A stretch of 64,000 nucleotides of DNA, taken from the NCBI GenBank assembly GCA_934130935.1, contig CAKOYQ010000009.1, positions 9,023 through 73,022 of the forward strand, in the 5' to 3' direction. Source of the stretch: an uncultured Clostridia bacterium. Its GTDB lineage: Bacteria > Bacillota > Clostridia > TANB77 > CAG-508. Below the pieces are notes generated by a model. The model saw only the letters and a program-made list of their open reading frames with translations. It did not search any database and had not been told where the DNA came from. This document shows, piece after piece, positions 39,337-47,561 of the stretch. A program made the position numbers and the translations under genes. Within the stretch, counting starts at the first letter, position 1. Each line of letters starts with the position of its first letter.

Positions 39337-40671
39337 TTATCTTTCTACTTTTTCTACTTTTATCTTAGAGTCTAGCCTCATTAATCCTACTGTATCTTTT
39401 GTTGATAATACTTCAATTAATAATGCATCATATTTTCTATTTAATACTTCCAATTCTCCTTTATGATTGAAATGTGTACAACTAAATGATAATGTATATT
39501 TACCTGGTGCTACATTTATAACTTGTTTGAATTCTGCTGTTACTATATCACCTTTTTTATATTCTCCTGTAGCTACCTTTTCTATCAATGTATTAGTTCC
39601 TGCCATTTCCAATCCTTTAAAGTCCTTAACTGTCATTGTAAATATAGGTTCTTTAACATCTTGTTTAAATAGAATCTTTGATTTTAAAACTACCGTTTTA
39701 TCATTTTCTAATACTGAAATATAATTTCCATTCTCATCAAACATACCATAGTCTATTACCTGTGCTGCACCATTTCCATAATCTATTAAATTAGGATTTT
39801 CATTAAAATGTGTTTTCCATTCTTCTCCAATTACTTCTTCATTGCTTTTATAATTTGGATTTTCTTCAAGTATTTGACTGTCTGTTTGAAGTCCTGTTTT
39901 GCTTTGTTTTTCATCTAATCCAACTATAATTTTCTTATATTTTTCTACTCCTTCTTTTACATCCCCATCGAATATCTTTCTTCCAGAGTCTATTATTATT
40001 GTTCTTGTACAGTTTCTTAAAATATCAGTAATGCTATGTGTTACAAACAATATTGTTTTTCCACTTTCTTTAAATTGTTGAAATTTCTTAAAACATTTTA
40101 ATTGAAAAGACATATCTCCTACAGATAATACTTCATCAACTATTAGTATGTCTGGGTCAACATTTATTGCACAAGCAAATGCAAGTCTAGCAAACATTCC
40201 TGATGAATATGTTTTTACTGGTTGATATAAATGATCACCAATATCCGCAAATTCTATAATCTCTTGTTCACGACTTTTTATTTCCTCATTAGTTAACCCC
40301 ATAACTTGCCCATGTTGATAAATATTTTCATATCCTGTTAATTCTTGATTAAATGCTGTTCCTAATTCTAGTAATGAGCTTATTTTTCCTTTTGCTTCAA
40401 TGGTACCAGAAGTTGGAGTAACTACACCTGTAATCATTTTTAATAATGTTGATTTTCCAGCTCCATTTTTTCCTAATACACCTAGTACTTCTCCTTTTTT
40501 TACTTCTAAATTAAAGTTATGCATGGCTTCAAAAACCCCATGTCTTTCTACTGCTGGAAATAATGTTTCTATTATTCTATCTTTCTTTCTAGCAAACATT
40601 TTATACCCTTTTGAAAGTCCCTCAATTTTTAATACCACTTCTGATGACTTCTCATTCTTTTCATTATTCAT
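39337..40671 (-). CDS. Polysaccharide ABC exporter ATPase, Wzt/TagH type
   Basis: The protein has 444 residues. Walker A GKNGAGKST is at about 67-75, the signature TYSSGMFARLAFA at about 154-166, Walker B ILIVDEVLSVGD at about 175-186 and the H-loop FVTHS follows. Residues about 290-444 form an extra domain with beta-strand pattern like the carbohydrate-binding Wzt C-terminal domain, which recognises the chain end. Its permease partner is encoded at 43.7 kb, separated by three genes, not adjacent as is usual. Confidence 0.93.
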   Translation of the reverse strand: MNNEKNEKSSEVVLKIEGLSKGYKMFARKKDRIIETLFPAVERHGVFEAMHNFNLEVKKGEVLGVLGKNGAGKSTLLKMITGVVTPTSGTIEAKGKISSLLELGTAFNQELTGYENIYQHGQVMGLTNEEIKSREQEIIEFADIGDHLYQPVKTYSSGMFARLAFACAINVDPDILIVDEVLSVGDMSFQLKCFKKFQQFKESGKTILFVTHSITDILRNCTRTIIIDSGRKIFDGDVKEGVEKYKKIIVGLDEKQSKTGLQTDSQILEENPNYKSNEEVIGEEWKTHFNENPNLIDYGNGAAQVIDYGMFDENGNYISVLENDKTVVLKSKILFKQDVKEPIFTMTVKDFKGLEMAGTNTLIEKVATGEYKKGDIVTAEFKQVINVAPGKYTLSFSCTHFNHKGELEVLNRKYDALLIEVLSTKDTVGLMRLDSKIKVEKVER

Positions 40672-40680
40672 ATTTCTGTT

Positions 40681-41673
40681 TTATCTCCTTTTTAGTAATT
40701 TTAGTATCTCATATCTTATTTTAAATATACCTCTACCGATAAATGGCATATTCATAATAATAAAGTTTTCAATGTAGTATATTGGTGTTTCTGTTTTGTA
40801 CAATTTATGGAATATCCCCCAACCTTTAAAGTTAATATTTTTTTTATTTTTTATGTCATTAAAATAATTAAATGCCTTTTTATTTTGTTCTTGTAACTCT
40901 TTAGAAAACTTGTCCTTATTATTTACATATGTTCCAAAGACCCCTAATTTTACATTTATAAATAATTCTCTTACTTGCTCTAATTTTTCAAATCCATGAG
41001 ATATTTTGTTTGTTCCAACTTGATTATTGCCATGTTGTCTATACTTAATATATTTTTCTGGCATATATGTCAATTTCCCATTTAAAGCTACTATAAGACC
41101 AATCCAATGATCATGTATTAAATATTTAGATTCTGTTGGTATTGGTATTATCTTTTTAATAAATTCTTTTTTTGACAATACCGTACATCCTGTTACACAA
41201 TTATATAAATAATTTACTTTATAACTATCTATGTATTTGTTTATTTTTCTATTTAACAACATAAAATCACCAAATGATGAATATAATGTTTCTAATTTTT
41301 CATCAACAACTTCTAAATCTCCAAATACCAAATCTGCATTTTGTTTTTTTAATGTTTCGATTGATTTTTCTACTTTTAATGGTAACCATACATCATCTTG
41401 GTCTGCTAACATATAAAATTCGTCTTCTACTTTTTCTAACAAAAACTCTATATTTTTTACTACTCCTCTATTTTCTTTATTTAAATATATTTCTATTCTA
41501 CTGTCTTTTTTTCTATATTCTTCTAAAATTTGAGGTGTAGAATCTTTTGATGCATCATCTGATATTATTAATCTTATATTTTTATATGTTTGGTTTAGTA
41601 TACTTTCTATTTGTTCTTTCAAATATTTTTCTCCATTGTATGTTGCCATTAATATATCTATTTTCTCTTCCAT
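40681..41673 (-). CDS. GT2 glycosyltransferase
   Basis: The protein has 330 residues; the GT-A domain opens IDILMATYNGEKYLKEQIES, with IISDDASKDST and the metal motif LADQDDVWLP. This is the rhamnosyltransferase-like GT2 subgroup. The start codon overlaps the upstream stop by one base (TAATG), so the genes are coupled. It is similar in layout to the GT2 at 44.7 kb. Confidence 0.92.
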   Translation of the reverse strand: MEEKIDILMATYNGEKYLKEQIESILNQTYKNIRLIISDDASKDSTPQILEEYRKKDSRIEIYLNKENRGVVKNIEFLLEKVEDEFYMLADQDDVWLPLKVEKSIETLKKQNADLVFGDLEVVDEKLETLYSSFGDFMLLNRKINKYIDSYKVNYLYNCVTGCTVLSKKEFIKKIIPIPTESKYLIHDHWIGLIVALNGKLTYMPEKYIKYRQHGNNQVGTNKISHGFEKLEQVRELFINVKLGVFGTYVNNKDKFSKELQEQNKKAFNYFNDIKNKKNINFKGWGIFHKLYKTETPIYYIENFIIMNMPFIGRGIFKIRYEILKLLKRR

Positions 41674-42704
41674 TATTTTTCCTTTCTATTTTTAAAAACA
41701 ACTCTTTTTTGTGCAATAAAACTGAAAGAATATAAGATTATTTCTGTAATTATTTTTGATATTACTAAATTAATTCCAATTATTGTATTCAATAAATTTA
41801 ATATTAAATAATTAAATATCATTATTATAATTACTAGACTAAAGTATTTTCCTGCCATTCTTATAGCATTTTTGCTTTCTTTTTTGTCAAATACATAGTT
41901 CTTATTTAAGACAAAATTAAATATAGAACTTATACTTCTAGAGCAAATAACTGCAAGTAATAAATTGTTGAAAAACATTTGAAAAATCATTAATAGCACA
42001 AAGTCTATTATTGCAGATAATACTGAAGATATTAAAAACTTACAAACTGGCTTGTAAATTAATATTGAATCTCTTATTACTCTAAAATGAGAACATTCAT
42101 TTTTATCTTCATATATTGTCTCTATATCAATTTGTGTATATGTTATGCCTTCTTCTTTCATCTTTAGCAAAATATTAAATTCATATTCATATCTATTTCC
42201 ATCAATTGCAAGTAACCATTCAAATATTTTACTTGAATATCCTCTCAATCCTGTTTGTGTATCTCTTACTTTCTCTCCAGTCATAGCATAAAATAATATC
42301 TTTGATATATTATTTCCAAATTTACTTCTAAACGGAATATTTTCCTTTTTAAAATTTCTTATGCCTAAAACAATATCTTTTTTATCTTTTTCTAATTCTT
42401 CACATATTCTTAAAATATCTTTTACTGTGTGTTGCCCATCTGAATCAGCACATACACATCCTTGTTTTTCATTATTTTTTATCAAATATTTAATTCCTGT
42501 TTTTATTGCTGCCCCTTTTCCTTGATTTGTTTGATGTTTTAAAACTGTAACTCCTTTAGTTTTTAAAGTTTCGAAAATTTCGTTATAATTTTCCCCACTT
42601 CCATCATTAACTACTATTATTGGAATATTGGTTAATTCTTTTATTTGTTCTACTAAATTAACTAATTTTTCATTAGGTTCATAAGATGGTATTAATATTT
42701 TCAT
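41673..42704 (-). CDS. GT2-GtrA fusion protein
   Basis: The protein has 343 residues. The N-terminal GT2 domain (ILIPSYEPNEKLVNLV, IIVVNDGSG, CADSDGQH metal site, RDTQTGLRGY) is joined to a four-helix GtrA domain (about 220-340, with FVLNKNYVFDKKE and SFIAQKRVVFKN). GtrA/GtcA proteins are thought to flip undecaprenyl-linked sugars made by GtrB-type enzymes; here both steps are in one chain. It would supply a lipid-linked sugar for decorating the wall polymer. Confidence 0.92.
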   Translation of the reverse strand: MKILIPSYEPNEKLVNLVEQIKELTNIPIIVVNDGSGENYNEIFETLKTKGVTVLKHQTNQGKGAAIKTGIKYLIKNNEKQGCVCADSDGQHTVKDILRICEELEKDKKDIVLGIRNFKKENIPFRSKFGNNISKILFYAMTGEKVRDTQTGLRGYSSKIFEWLLAIDGNRYEYEFNILLKMKEEGITYTQIDIETIYEDKNECSHFRVIRDSILIYKPVCKFLISSVLSAIIDFVLLMIFQMFFNNLLLAVICSRSISSIFNFVLNKNYVFDKKESKNAIRMAGKYFSLVIIIMIFNYLILNLLNTIIGINLVISKIITEIILYSFSFIAQKRVVFKNRKEK

Positions 42705-42715
42705 ATAAATCTCCT

Positions 42716-43633
42716 TTAATAAATATAAAGAATGTCGCTTATTTCTCTTTCTCCGTCTCCTGGTTGGCTGGATATATTTACTTTTTTATTCATAAAGTAC
42801 ATATTAGCAGAATTTCCTCCATCTAAATTATATGCTAGTTCACATCCAAGATTTTCAAATATTTGTGCAAATTCATTTAATGTTACACCTTTACTATATC
42901 CTTCTTTTCTTCCATCAACTACTATAAAACAATAATGATTTTTATTATAATATCCTATTCCAGTTCTTGGATTTTCAGTTGCTATATTTCCTCTTATAAG
43001 ATTATCACTATCTACTGCATATGTTTCATAATTTGCATCTGCTTTACCATTTCTTACCAAAACAGGTCCAAAAGACAGTGTACCTTTTACACCATTTTCT
43101 ATAAGTTCTTCTGCTGTCGTACTTTTTTCGTCATATGTCTTCATTGTTCCATCTTTATAGATTGCTAGTCCTTCTCTTGCTGGAACATTTCTATAAATTT
43201 GAGAATCACTTATTATAATTCCATCTTTTCTAAAAGCATAGTAATCACCATTAATAGCTAAAATAGCATTATTTCTAGAAGAAAGTGTACTCATCTTTTC
43301 AATTATGTTTGTTCCAATTTGATCTTTTGCAAATGCTTTTTTGATTCTATCTGGATTTTCTATTTTTATATCTGCTATATAATATGTAACTTTATCTTTT
43401 CCTTCTCCTTCTTCTTTTTTGTCTATCTTTATTTTAACTTCATTACTTGTATATGTATTTTCGGTTATTTCATATTTTTCTTTATTTTTTTCTATTTGAG
43501 TATTGACAATTTTTGAATCAACTCTTGGTATTAAATATCTATTTACTAAATATACGACAAAAATTATAAACAAAATGCCTATCATACCCAATGCATACTT
43601 TACTATTTTTCTCTTTATGTTTTTTTCTTTCAT
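42716..43633 (-). CDS. Phosphodiester glycosidase family protein (NAGPA-like)
   Basis: The protein has 305 residues with an N-terminal membrane anchor (about 11-32) and an external domain. The family motifs are AINGDYYAFR, NPRTGIGYY, FIVVDGRKEGYSKG and YNLDGGNSANMYF. Human NAGPA removes N-acetylglucosamine from a phosphodiester; bacterial members are wall-associated. In a polymer-export operon it may trim or remodel phosphodiester-linked sugars; that part is inference. Confidence 0.9.
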   Translation of the reverse strand: MKEKNIKRKIVKYALGMIGILFIIFVVYLVNRYLIPRVDSKIVNTQIEKNKEKYEITENTYTSNEVKIKIDKKEEGEGKDKVTYYIADIKIENPDRIKKAFAKDQIGTNIIEKMSTLSSRNNAILAINGDYYAFRKDGIIISDSQIYRNVPAREGLAIYKDGTMKTYDEKSTTAEELIENGVKGTLSFGPVLVRNGKADANYETYAVDSDNLIRGNIATENPRTGIGYYNKNHYCFIVVDGRKEGYSKGVTLNEFAQIFENLGCELAYNLDGGNSANMYFMNKKVNISSQPGDGEREISDILYIY

Positions 43634-43698
43634 TTTAATTTATAATATATTAACTATGTGAATATATTTACTCCTTTCACGATTACATATTCTAATTT

Positions 43699-44493
43699 TT
43701 ACAATACATCTGCAAAATCTTTTTTGCTCTTTTTAAATATATAATTTCCCCATACAAATACAATTATAGTAATAACCCAAAATATAAGTGTATAGATTCC
43801 ATGTCCACTTGTTACTATATTTCCTGTTCCCATAAAACTTTCTCTTAAGCCTGTTACTAGGTATGTAAATGGTAAACATTTCATAACTCTAGTTATTGTA
43901 TGATGCTCTGCTATCATACTCAAATCCCAAACTACTGGTGTAAGCCACATTCCTATTTGCATTATAATTCCTAGTAAATTTGAAAAGTCTGGCACTAATG
44001 TTGCTACAGCTGATGTAAATCTAGTTATTGCAATTAAAAATGCATATACTGCAAAAATCATATATATTAACTGTAAAATATTAGGTACAAATTTAAATGC
44101 CATACAAACTACTGTTGCAATTGCTAGTAAAAATAAAGAAACAAATGAGTTTGCTAGTAATGATATAATAGGTATTATATCTACTGGAAATACTACTTTT
44201 TTTACTAAATAGCTATATCCTCTTATTGCATTACTTGCTCCTATAACTCCATCATTAATTGTCATCCACATTGCCATTCCAGGCATAAACCATACAACAT
44301 ATGGTGCACCTTCTGGTCCTGTTTGCTTGAATATGTATTGAAATACTATTACATACATCATCATAAATACAAATGGCTGTAAAAATCCCCATACACTTCC
44401 TAAACTTGTATTTGCAAATCTATTTTTAAAATCGTTTTTTCCTAATTGCCATGCTAACCTTTTGTTTTTCCATAATATCTTTATAAATTCCAT
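43699..44493 (-). CDS. Polysaccharide ABC exporter permease, Wzm/TagG type
   Basis: The protein has 264 residues with six membrane helices and the ABC2 motifs DFKNRFANTSLGSVWGFLQP near the N-terminus and LTPVVWDLSMI in the C-terminal half. This is the TagG/Wzm family, which exports teichoic acid or O-antigen chains together with the Wzt-like ATPase. It is the first gene after the promoter of the long operon. Confidence 0.93.
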   Translation of the reverse strand: MEFIKILWKNKRLAWQLGKNDFKNRFANTSLGSVWGFLQPFVFMMMYVIVFQYIFKQTGPEGAPYVVWFMPGMAMWMTINDGVIGASNAIRGYSYLVKKVVFPVDIIPIISLLANSFVSLFLLAIATVVCMAFKFVPNILQLIYMIFAVYAFLIAITRFTSAVATLVPDFSNLLGIIMQIGMWLTPVVWDLSMIAEHHTITRVMKCLPFTYLVTGLRESFMGTGNIVTSGHGIYTLIFWVITIIVFVWGNYIFKKSKKDFADVL

Positions 44494-44544
44494 ATTTCCT
44501 CCATTGTTTTATATATTTTCCCTTTTATTACATTTTCTCTTGCT

Positions 44545-44595
44545 ATTCTACTATAAGAGCTATTTAAAGTCAACAATTAGACCATAAATAGCTCT
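44545..44595 (-). promoter_or_regulatory. Polysaccharide operon promoter overlapped by an inverted repeat
   Basis: The minus strand has TTGACT (44568-44573), a 17-base spacer and TAGAAT (44545-44550). Perfect 11-base arms AGAGCTATTTA (44556-44566 with 44585-44595) enclose the -35 and overlap the spacer. No T run follows on the minus strand, so an operator or a transcript hairpin is more likely than a terminator. Confidence 0.65.
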
Positions 44596-44657
44596 CATTT
44601 TTTTATTAAATTTTTGTACTCAAAATTGTTTTAAAAACTTATCCAATTTTACTAAAA

Positions 44658-45635
44658 TCATATTCTAAATTTTAAATACCCCAGAACTGGAAAGTGAAAC
44701 AAAACGCACTCCCTAATCATTTTTTTTCCTTGATTTTTTCCAGCCAAAATCTTGAAAAAAGCCTTTAAATTCCAATTAATTTTATATGAATTTAAAATAT
44801 TATTATAGTACTTTTCTGCTTCTTCAATAAACTGCTCGTCCTTTTTTATAGAAACATATTGTTTGCACATTTTAATACCACCAAGATATGCTCTATTAAT
44901 TGCATCTTCTCTATACTTTAAAAATGCCTTATAACTTTTACCATTCTCTTGTTTCCACCTATTCAAATTCTGATTTAAACTTCTCCCTCCGAAAACATTT
45001 GTCCCATGTAATCTATAGTCAAAAAGAGGTTCTTTTATATAGTACATGCCTTTTCCTTCATTTGCAATAAATGCTGCAAGCCAATCATGTGCAATAACAT
45101 CATTTTTAAATGGTAACATTTTATCTCTAACTGTTTTTGTAATAATCTGTGAACATCCTATTCCAACACATCTTGAAATAGCTAATTTACTTTTTCCTTT
45201 CACTAATGGAACATTTTTATATTTAAAATAATCATCTTGAAGTACAACTCCATCTTCATCTACTTGTCTACAGTTACAATACACCATATCAACATTTTCT
45301 TCTTTTATTTTTTTTAGGCTCTTTTCCACCTTTTCTTTACCCCAAACATCATCATGATCTGAAAACATTATATAATTTGCAGTTGATTGTTGTAACAAAA
45401 ATTCAAAATTTTTGTTATATCCTAAATTTTTAGGTTGAATATATAATTTTATTCTATTATCTTTTTTCTCATATTCTTTTAATATTTCTGCAACTTTTTT
45501 ATCACTAGACTTATCATCACTTATATATATTTTTAGATTTTTATGTGTTTGTCTTAATATACTCTCTATTTGCTTTCTTAAATATTTTTCATTTGTATTA
45601 TATGTTGCAACTAATATATCAACTAATTCTTCCAT
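44658..45635 (-). CDS. GT2 glycosyltransferase
   Basis: The protein has 325 residues; the GT-A domain opens VDILVATYNTNEKYLRKQIES, with YISDDKSSDKK and MFSDHDDVWGKE as the metal site, like the enzyme at 40.7 kb. It lies 37 bases after recO, so it may be transcribed from the era-recO side and not from the polysaccharide promoter downstream of it. Confidence 0.9.
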   Translation of the reverse strand: MEELVDILVATYNTNEKYLRKQIESILRQTHKNLKIYISDDKSSDKKVAEILKEYEKKDNRIKLYIQPKNLGYNKNFEFLLQQSTANYIMFSDHDDVWGKEKVEKSLKKIKEENVDMVYCNCRQVDEDGVVLQDDYFKYKNVPLVKGKSKLAISRCVGIGCSQIITKTVRDKMLPFKNDVIAHDWLAAFIANEGKGMYYIKEPLFDYRLHGTNVFGGRSLNQNLNRWKQENGKSYKAFLKYREDAINRAYLGGIKMCKQYVSIKKDEQFIEEAEKYYNNILNSYKINWNLKAFFKILAGKNQGKKMIRECVLFHFPVLGYLKFRI

Positions 45636-45672
45636 ATAATATTCCTTTCAATTTGTATGTTTTTATCTATTC

Positions 45673-46383
45673 TTAATATTGCTTTTCTAGTTTTTCATTA
45701 AAATACAATTTTGCTATCAACTTCAATTCATTCAATGATTCAGCTTTTAAATTAAATGAATATAACTTCTTTGCAGGGGCCATTACTATGTATTTTATAG
45801 CACTAGCTGTGCTTTCACTCATTTGTAAACATCCTTTATCTTGTTTGCTACATATTTTACATTTAAATCCATTATCTTTTAAACTAAAATACTGTAACTC
45901 ATCTTTTTGTTTGCAATTTGTACATTCACTTATTCTTGGTGTAAAGCCTAAAAAACATAATAGTTTAATTTTAAATATACTCATTATTAGTTCTGCATCC
46001 TTATCAGTTTCTGATAATGTATATAATGTATTTAAAAATAATTGCAAAATTTTGTAACAATTTTGATTTTCTTCTGTAACATCTTTTACTATTTTGGTAA
46101 TTTCTACCGCATAATTCAATTTATCTAAATCTGTTCTTAATTTGTAAAACACTTCTATTGTTTCACAAGAATTTATATTATATGTATTTGCACCCTTGTA
46201 CATTAAATACTCACCAAAACATAAAAATTGTGTGCCTGCAAGTAAGGCGCTTCTTTGTCTTCTAGCGCCTTTTGCAACACACGAAATCTTGCCCAATCCT
46301 GGTGTTAACATTGTAAGCATTTTATCATAATCGCCTAAGTTATTTTCAGATATTATTATACCACTCATTTTTATTGTTCCCAT
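45673..46383 (-). CDS. recO: DNA repair protein RecO
   Basis: RecO loads RecA with RecF/RecR. The 236-residue protein has an OB-fold N-terminus (SGIIISENNLGDYDKMLTMLTPGLG), the typical KGARRQRSAL stretch, and a four-cysteine cluster (CTNC and CKIC, about 156-181). The ATG follows GGAGGAACAAA. It overlaps the end of yqzL by 38 bases. Confidence 0.93.
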   Translation of the reverse strand: MGTIKMSGIIISENNLGDYDKMLTMLTPGLGKISCVAKGARRQRSALLAGTQFLCFGEYLMYKGANTYNINSCETIEVFYKLRTDLDKLNYAVEITKIVKDVTEENQNCYKILQLFLNTLYTLSETDKDAELIMSIFKIKLLCFLGFTPRISECTNCKQKDELQYFSLKDNGFKCKICSKQDKGCLQMSESTASAIKYIVMAPAKKLYSFNLKAESLNELKLIAKLYFNEKLEKQY

Positions 46384-46510
46384 TTTGTTCCTCCATTTGT
46401 TGTATTCCGCTTCCTATTTTTTCTTCTATGTCTTGTATTTGTTTTAATTCTAAAAAAGTATTTATATCCCCTGTATTTTTAAAGATATTCCATGCAATTT
46501 TTTTAATCAT
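46346..46510 (-). CDS. yqzL: YqzL-like small protein
   Basis: This short gene encodes 54 residues starting MIKKIAWNIFKNTGDINTF. The W-x-x-F-x-x-TGD-INTFL pattern and its place between era and recO match Bacillus YqzL. AGAGGAAGTGAGC precedes the ATG. Its last 38 bases overlap recO in another frame. Function is unknown in the family. Confidence 0.82.
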   Translation of the reverse strand: MIKKIAWNIFKNTGDINTFLELKQIQDIEEKIGSGIQQMEEQNGNNKNEWYNNI

Positions 46511-46606
46511 AAGCTCACTTCCTCTAATTCTATCTTTCGCAATTACAATATAAATTATTCAAAAATTTAAAATGCACTATAATCATAAATTTTATAGATA
46601 TTTGCA

Positions 46607-47509
46607 TTATTGAAGTTTGAATTTTTTTATAATTGTTGAATCATCTTGCCAATCTTCTTTAACTTTTACCCATGTTTTTAAATTAACTCTTGTTCCAAAA
46701 TTCTTTTCCATATCAATTCTTGCTGATTGACCTATACGTTTTAACATCTTACCATCTTTTCCTATAATTATTCCTTTATGAGAGTTTCTAAGGCAATAGA
46801 TTGTTGCCTCTATATCATATAAATTTTCACCTTTTTGGTTTTTCCTAAACTTCATTTTTTCCACTTCAACATATATCCCATGTGGAACTTCATCTTGTAA
46901 AAATGTAAGTGCTTTTTCTCTAATTGTCTCTTCAGCAAGTTGTCTTAATGTCTGGTCTGTATATTCTTCTATATTATAATATGCAGGACCAGGTTTTAAG
47001 TTCTTTTCAATTTCATCTAAAATAATATCTCTATATTTTTCTTTTAAAGAAGATATAGGAATAACAGCTTTAAAGTCATATTCTTTTTGATATATATCTA
47101 TTAATTGTAGTAATTTTTCCCTTTTAACTAAATCAATTTTATTTATTATCAATATAGCTTTTTTATGAGATTTCTTTATTTTTTCAAGAATTTTCATATC
47201 TCCTCTGCCAATTTCTTCACTTGTAGCTTCTATTACAAATAATATCAAATCAATTTCATTTATAACTCCAAATGACGTCTCTACCATGGTTTCATTTAAC
47301 TTTGTTTTTGGTTTATGAATTCCAGGCGTATCTATGAATATTATTTGTGAATCTTTTCTATTTACAATTCCTTTTATTGCTGTTCTTGTTGTTTGCACCT
47401 TGTTTGCTGTAGCTGCTACTTTTTCTCCTACTAGCATATTTAATAATGTAGATTTTCCCACATTTGTTCTTCCAAGCATTGCAACAAATCCTGATTTAAA
47501 TTCTGCCAT
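46607..47509 (-). CDS. era: GTPase Era
   Basis: Era is a ribosome-assembly GTPase that binds the 3' end of 16S rRNA. I start it at the ATG at 47509 (MAEFKSGFVAML), preceded by AAAGGAAAAAG, giving 300 residues. A longer frame would translate the REP-like repeat upstream. G1 reads GRTNVGKST (about 13-21), where Era usually has GRPNVGKS. G3 is DTPGIHKPK, G4 NKID, and the KH domain has GIIIGKDGKMLKRIG. Era is likely co-transcribed with the gene upstream. Confidence 0.96.
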   Translation of the reverse strand: MAEFKSGFVAMLGRTNVGKSTLLNMLVGEKVAATANKVQTTRTAIKGIVNRKDSQIIFIDTPGIHKPKTKLNETMVETSFGVINEIDLILFVIEATSEEIGRGDMKILEKIKKSHKKAILIINKIDLVKREKLLQLIDIYQKEYDFKAVIPISSLKEKYRDIILDEIEKNLKPGPAYYNIEEYTDQTLRQLAEETIREKALTFLQDEVPHGIYVEVEKMKFRKNQKGENLYDIEATIYCLRNSHKGIIIGKDGKMLKRIGQSARIDMEKNFGTRVNLKTWVKVKEDWQDDSTIIKKFKLQ

Positions 47510-47520
47510 TCTTTTTCCTT

Positions 47521-47560
47521 TCCATGGGCAATTGGGGGTCGGTTCCATTTTTGCCCTTTG
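47521..47560. repeat. REP-like palindromic unit between genes
   Basis: The unit has GGGCAA at one end and TTGCCC at the other around the core GGGGTCGGTTCC (47535-47546). The same core is found at 8.7 kb and four times at 55.2-55.5 kb. It fills the 52-base space between the stop of the upstream gene and era. Confidence 0.75.
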
Positions 47561-47561
47561 C

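Noticed and set aside
44556..44595. Terminator for the GT2 gene at 44658
   Set aside because: The stem is good but no T run follows on that strand, and a promoter lies within it.
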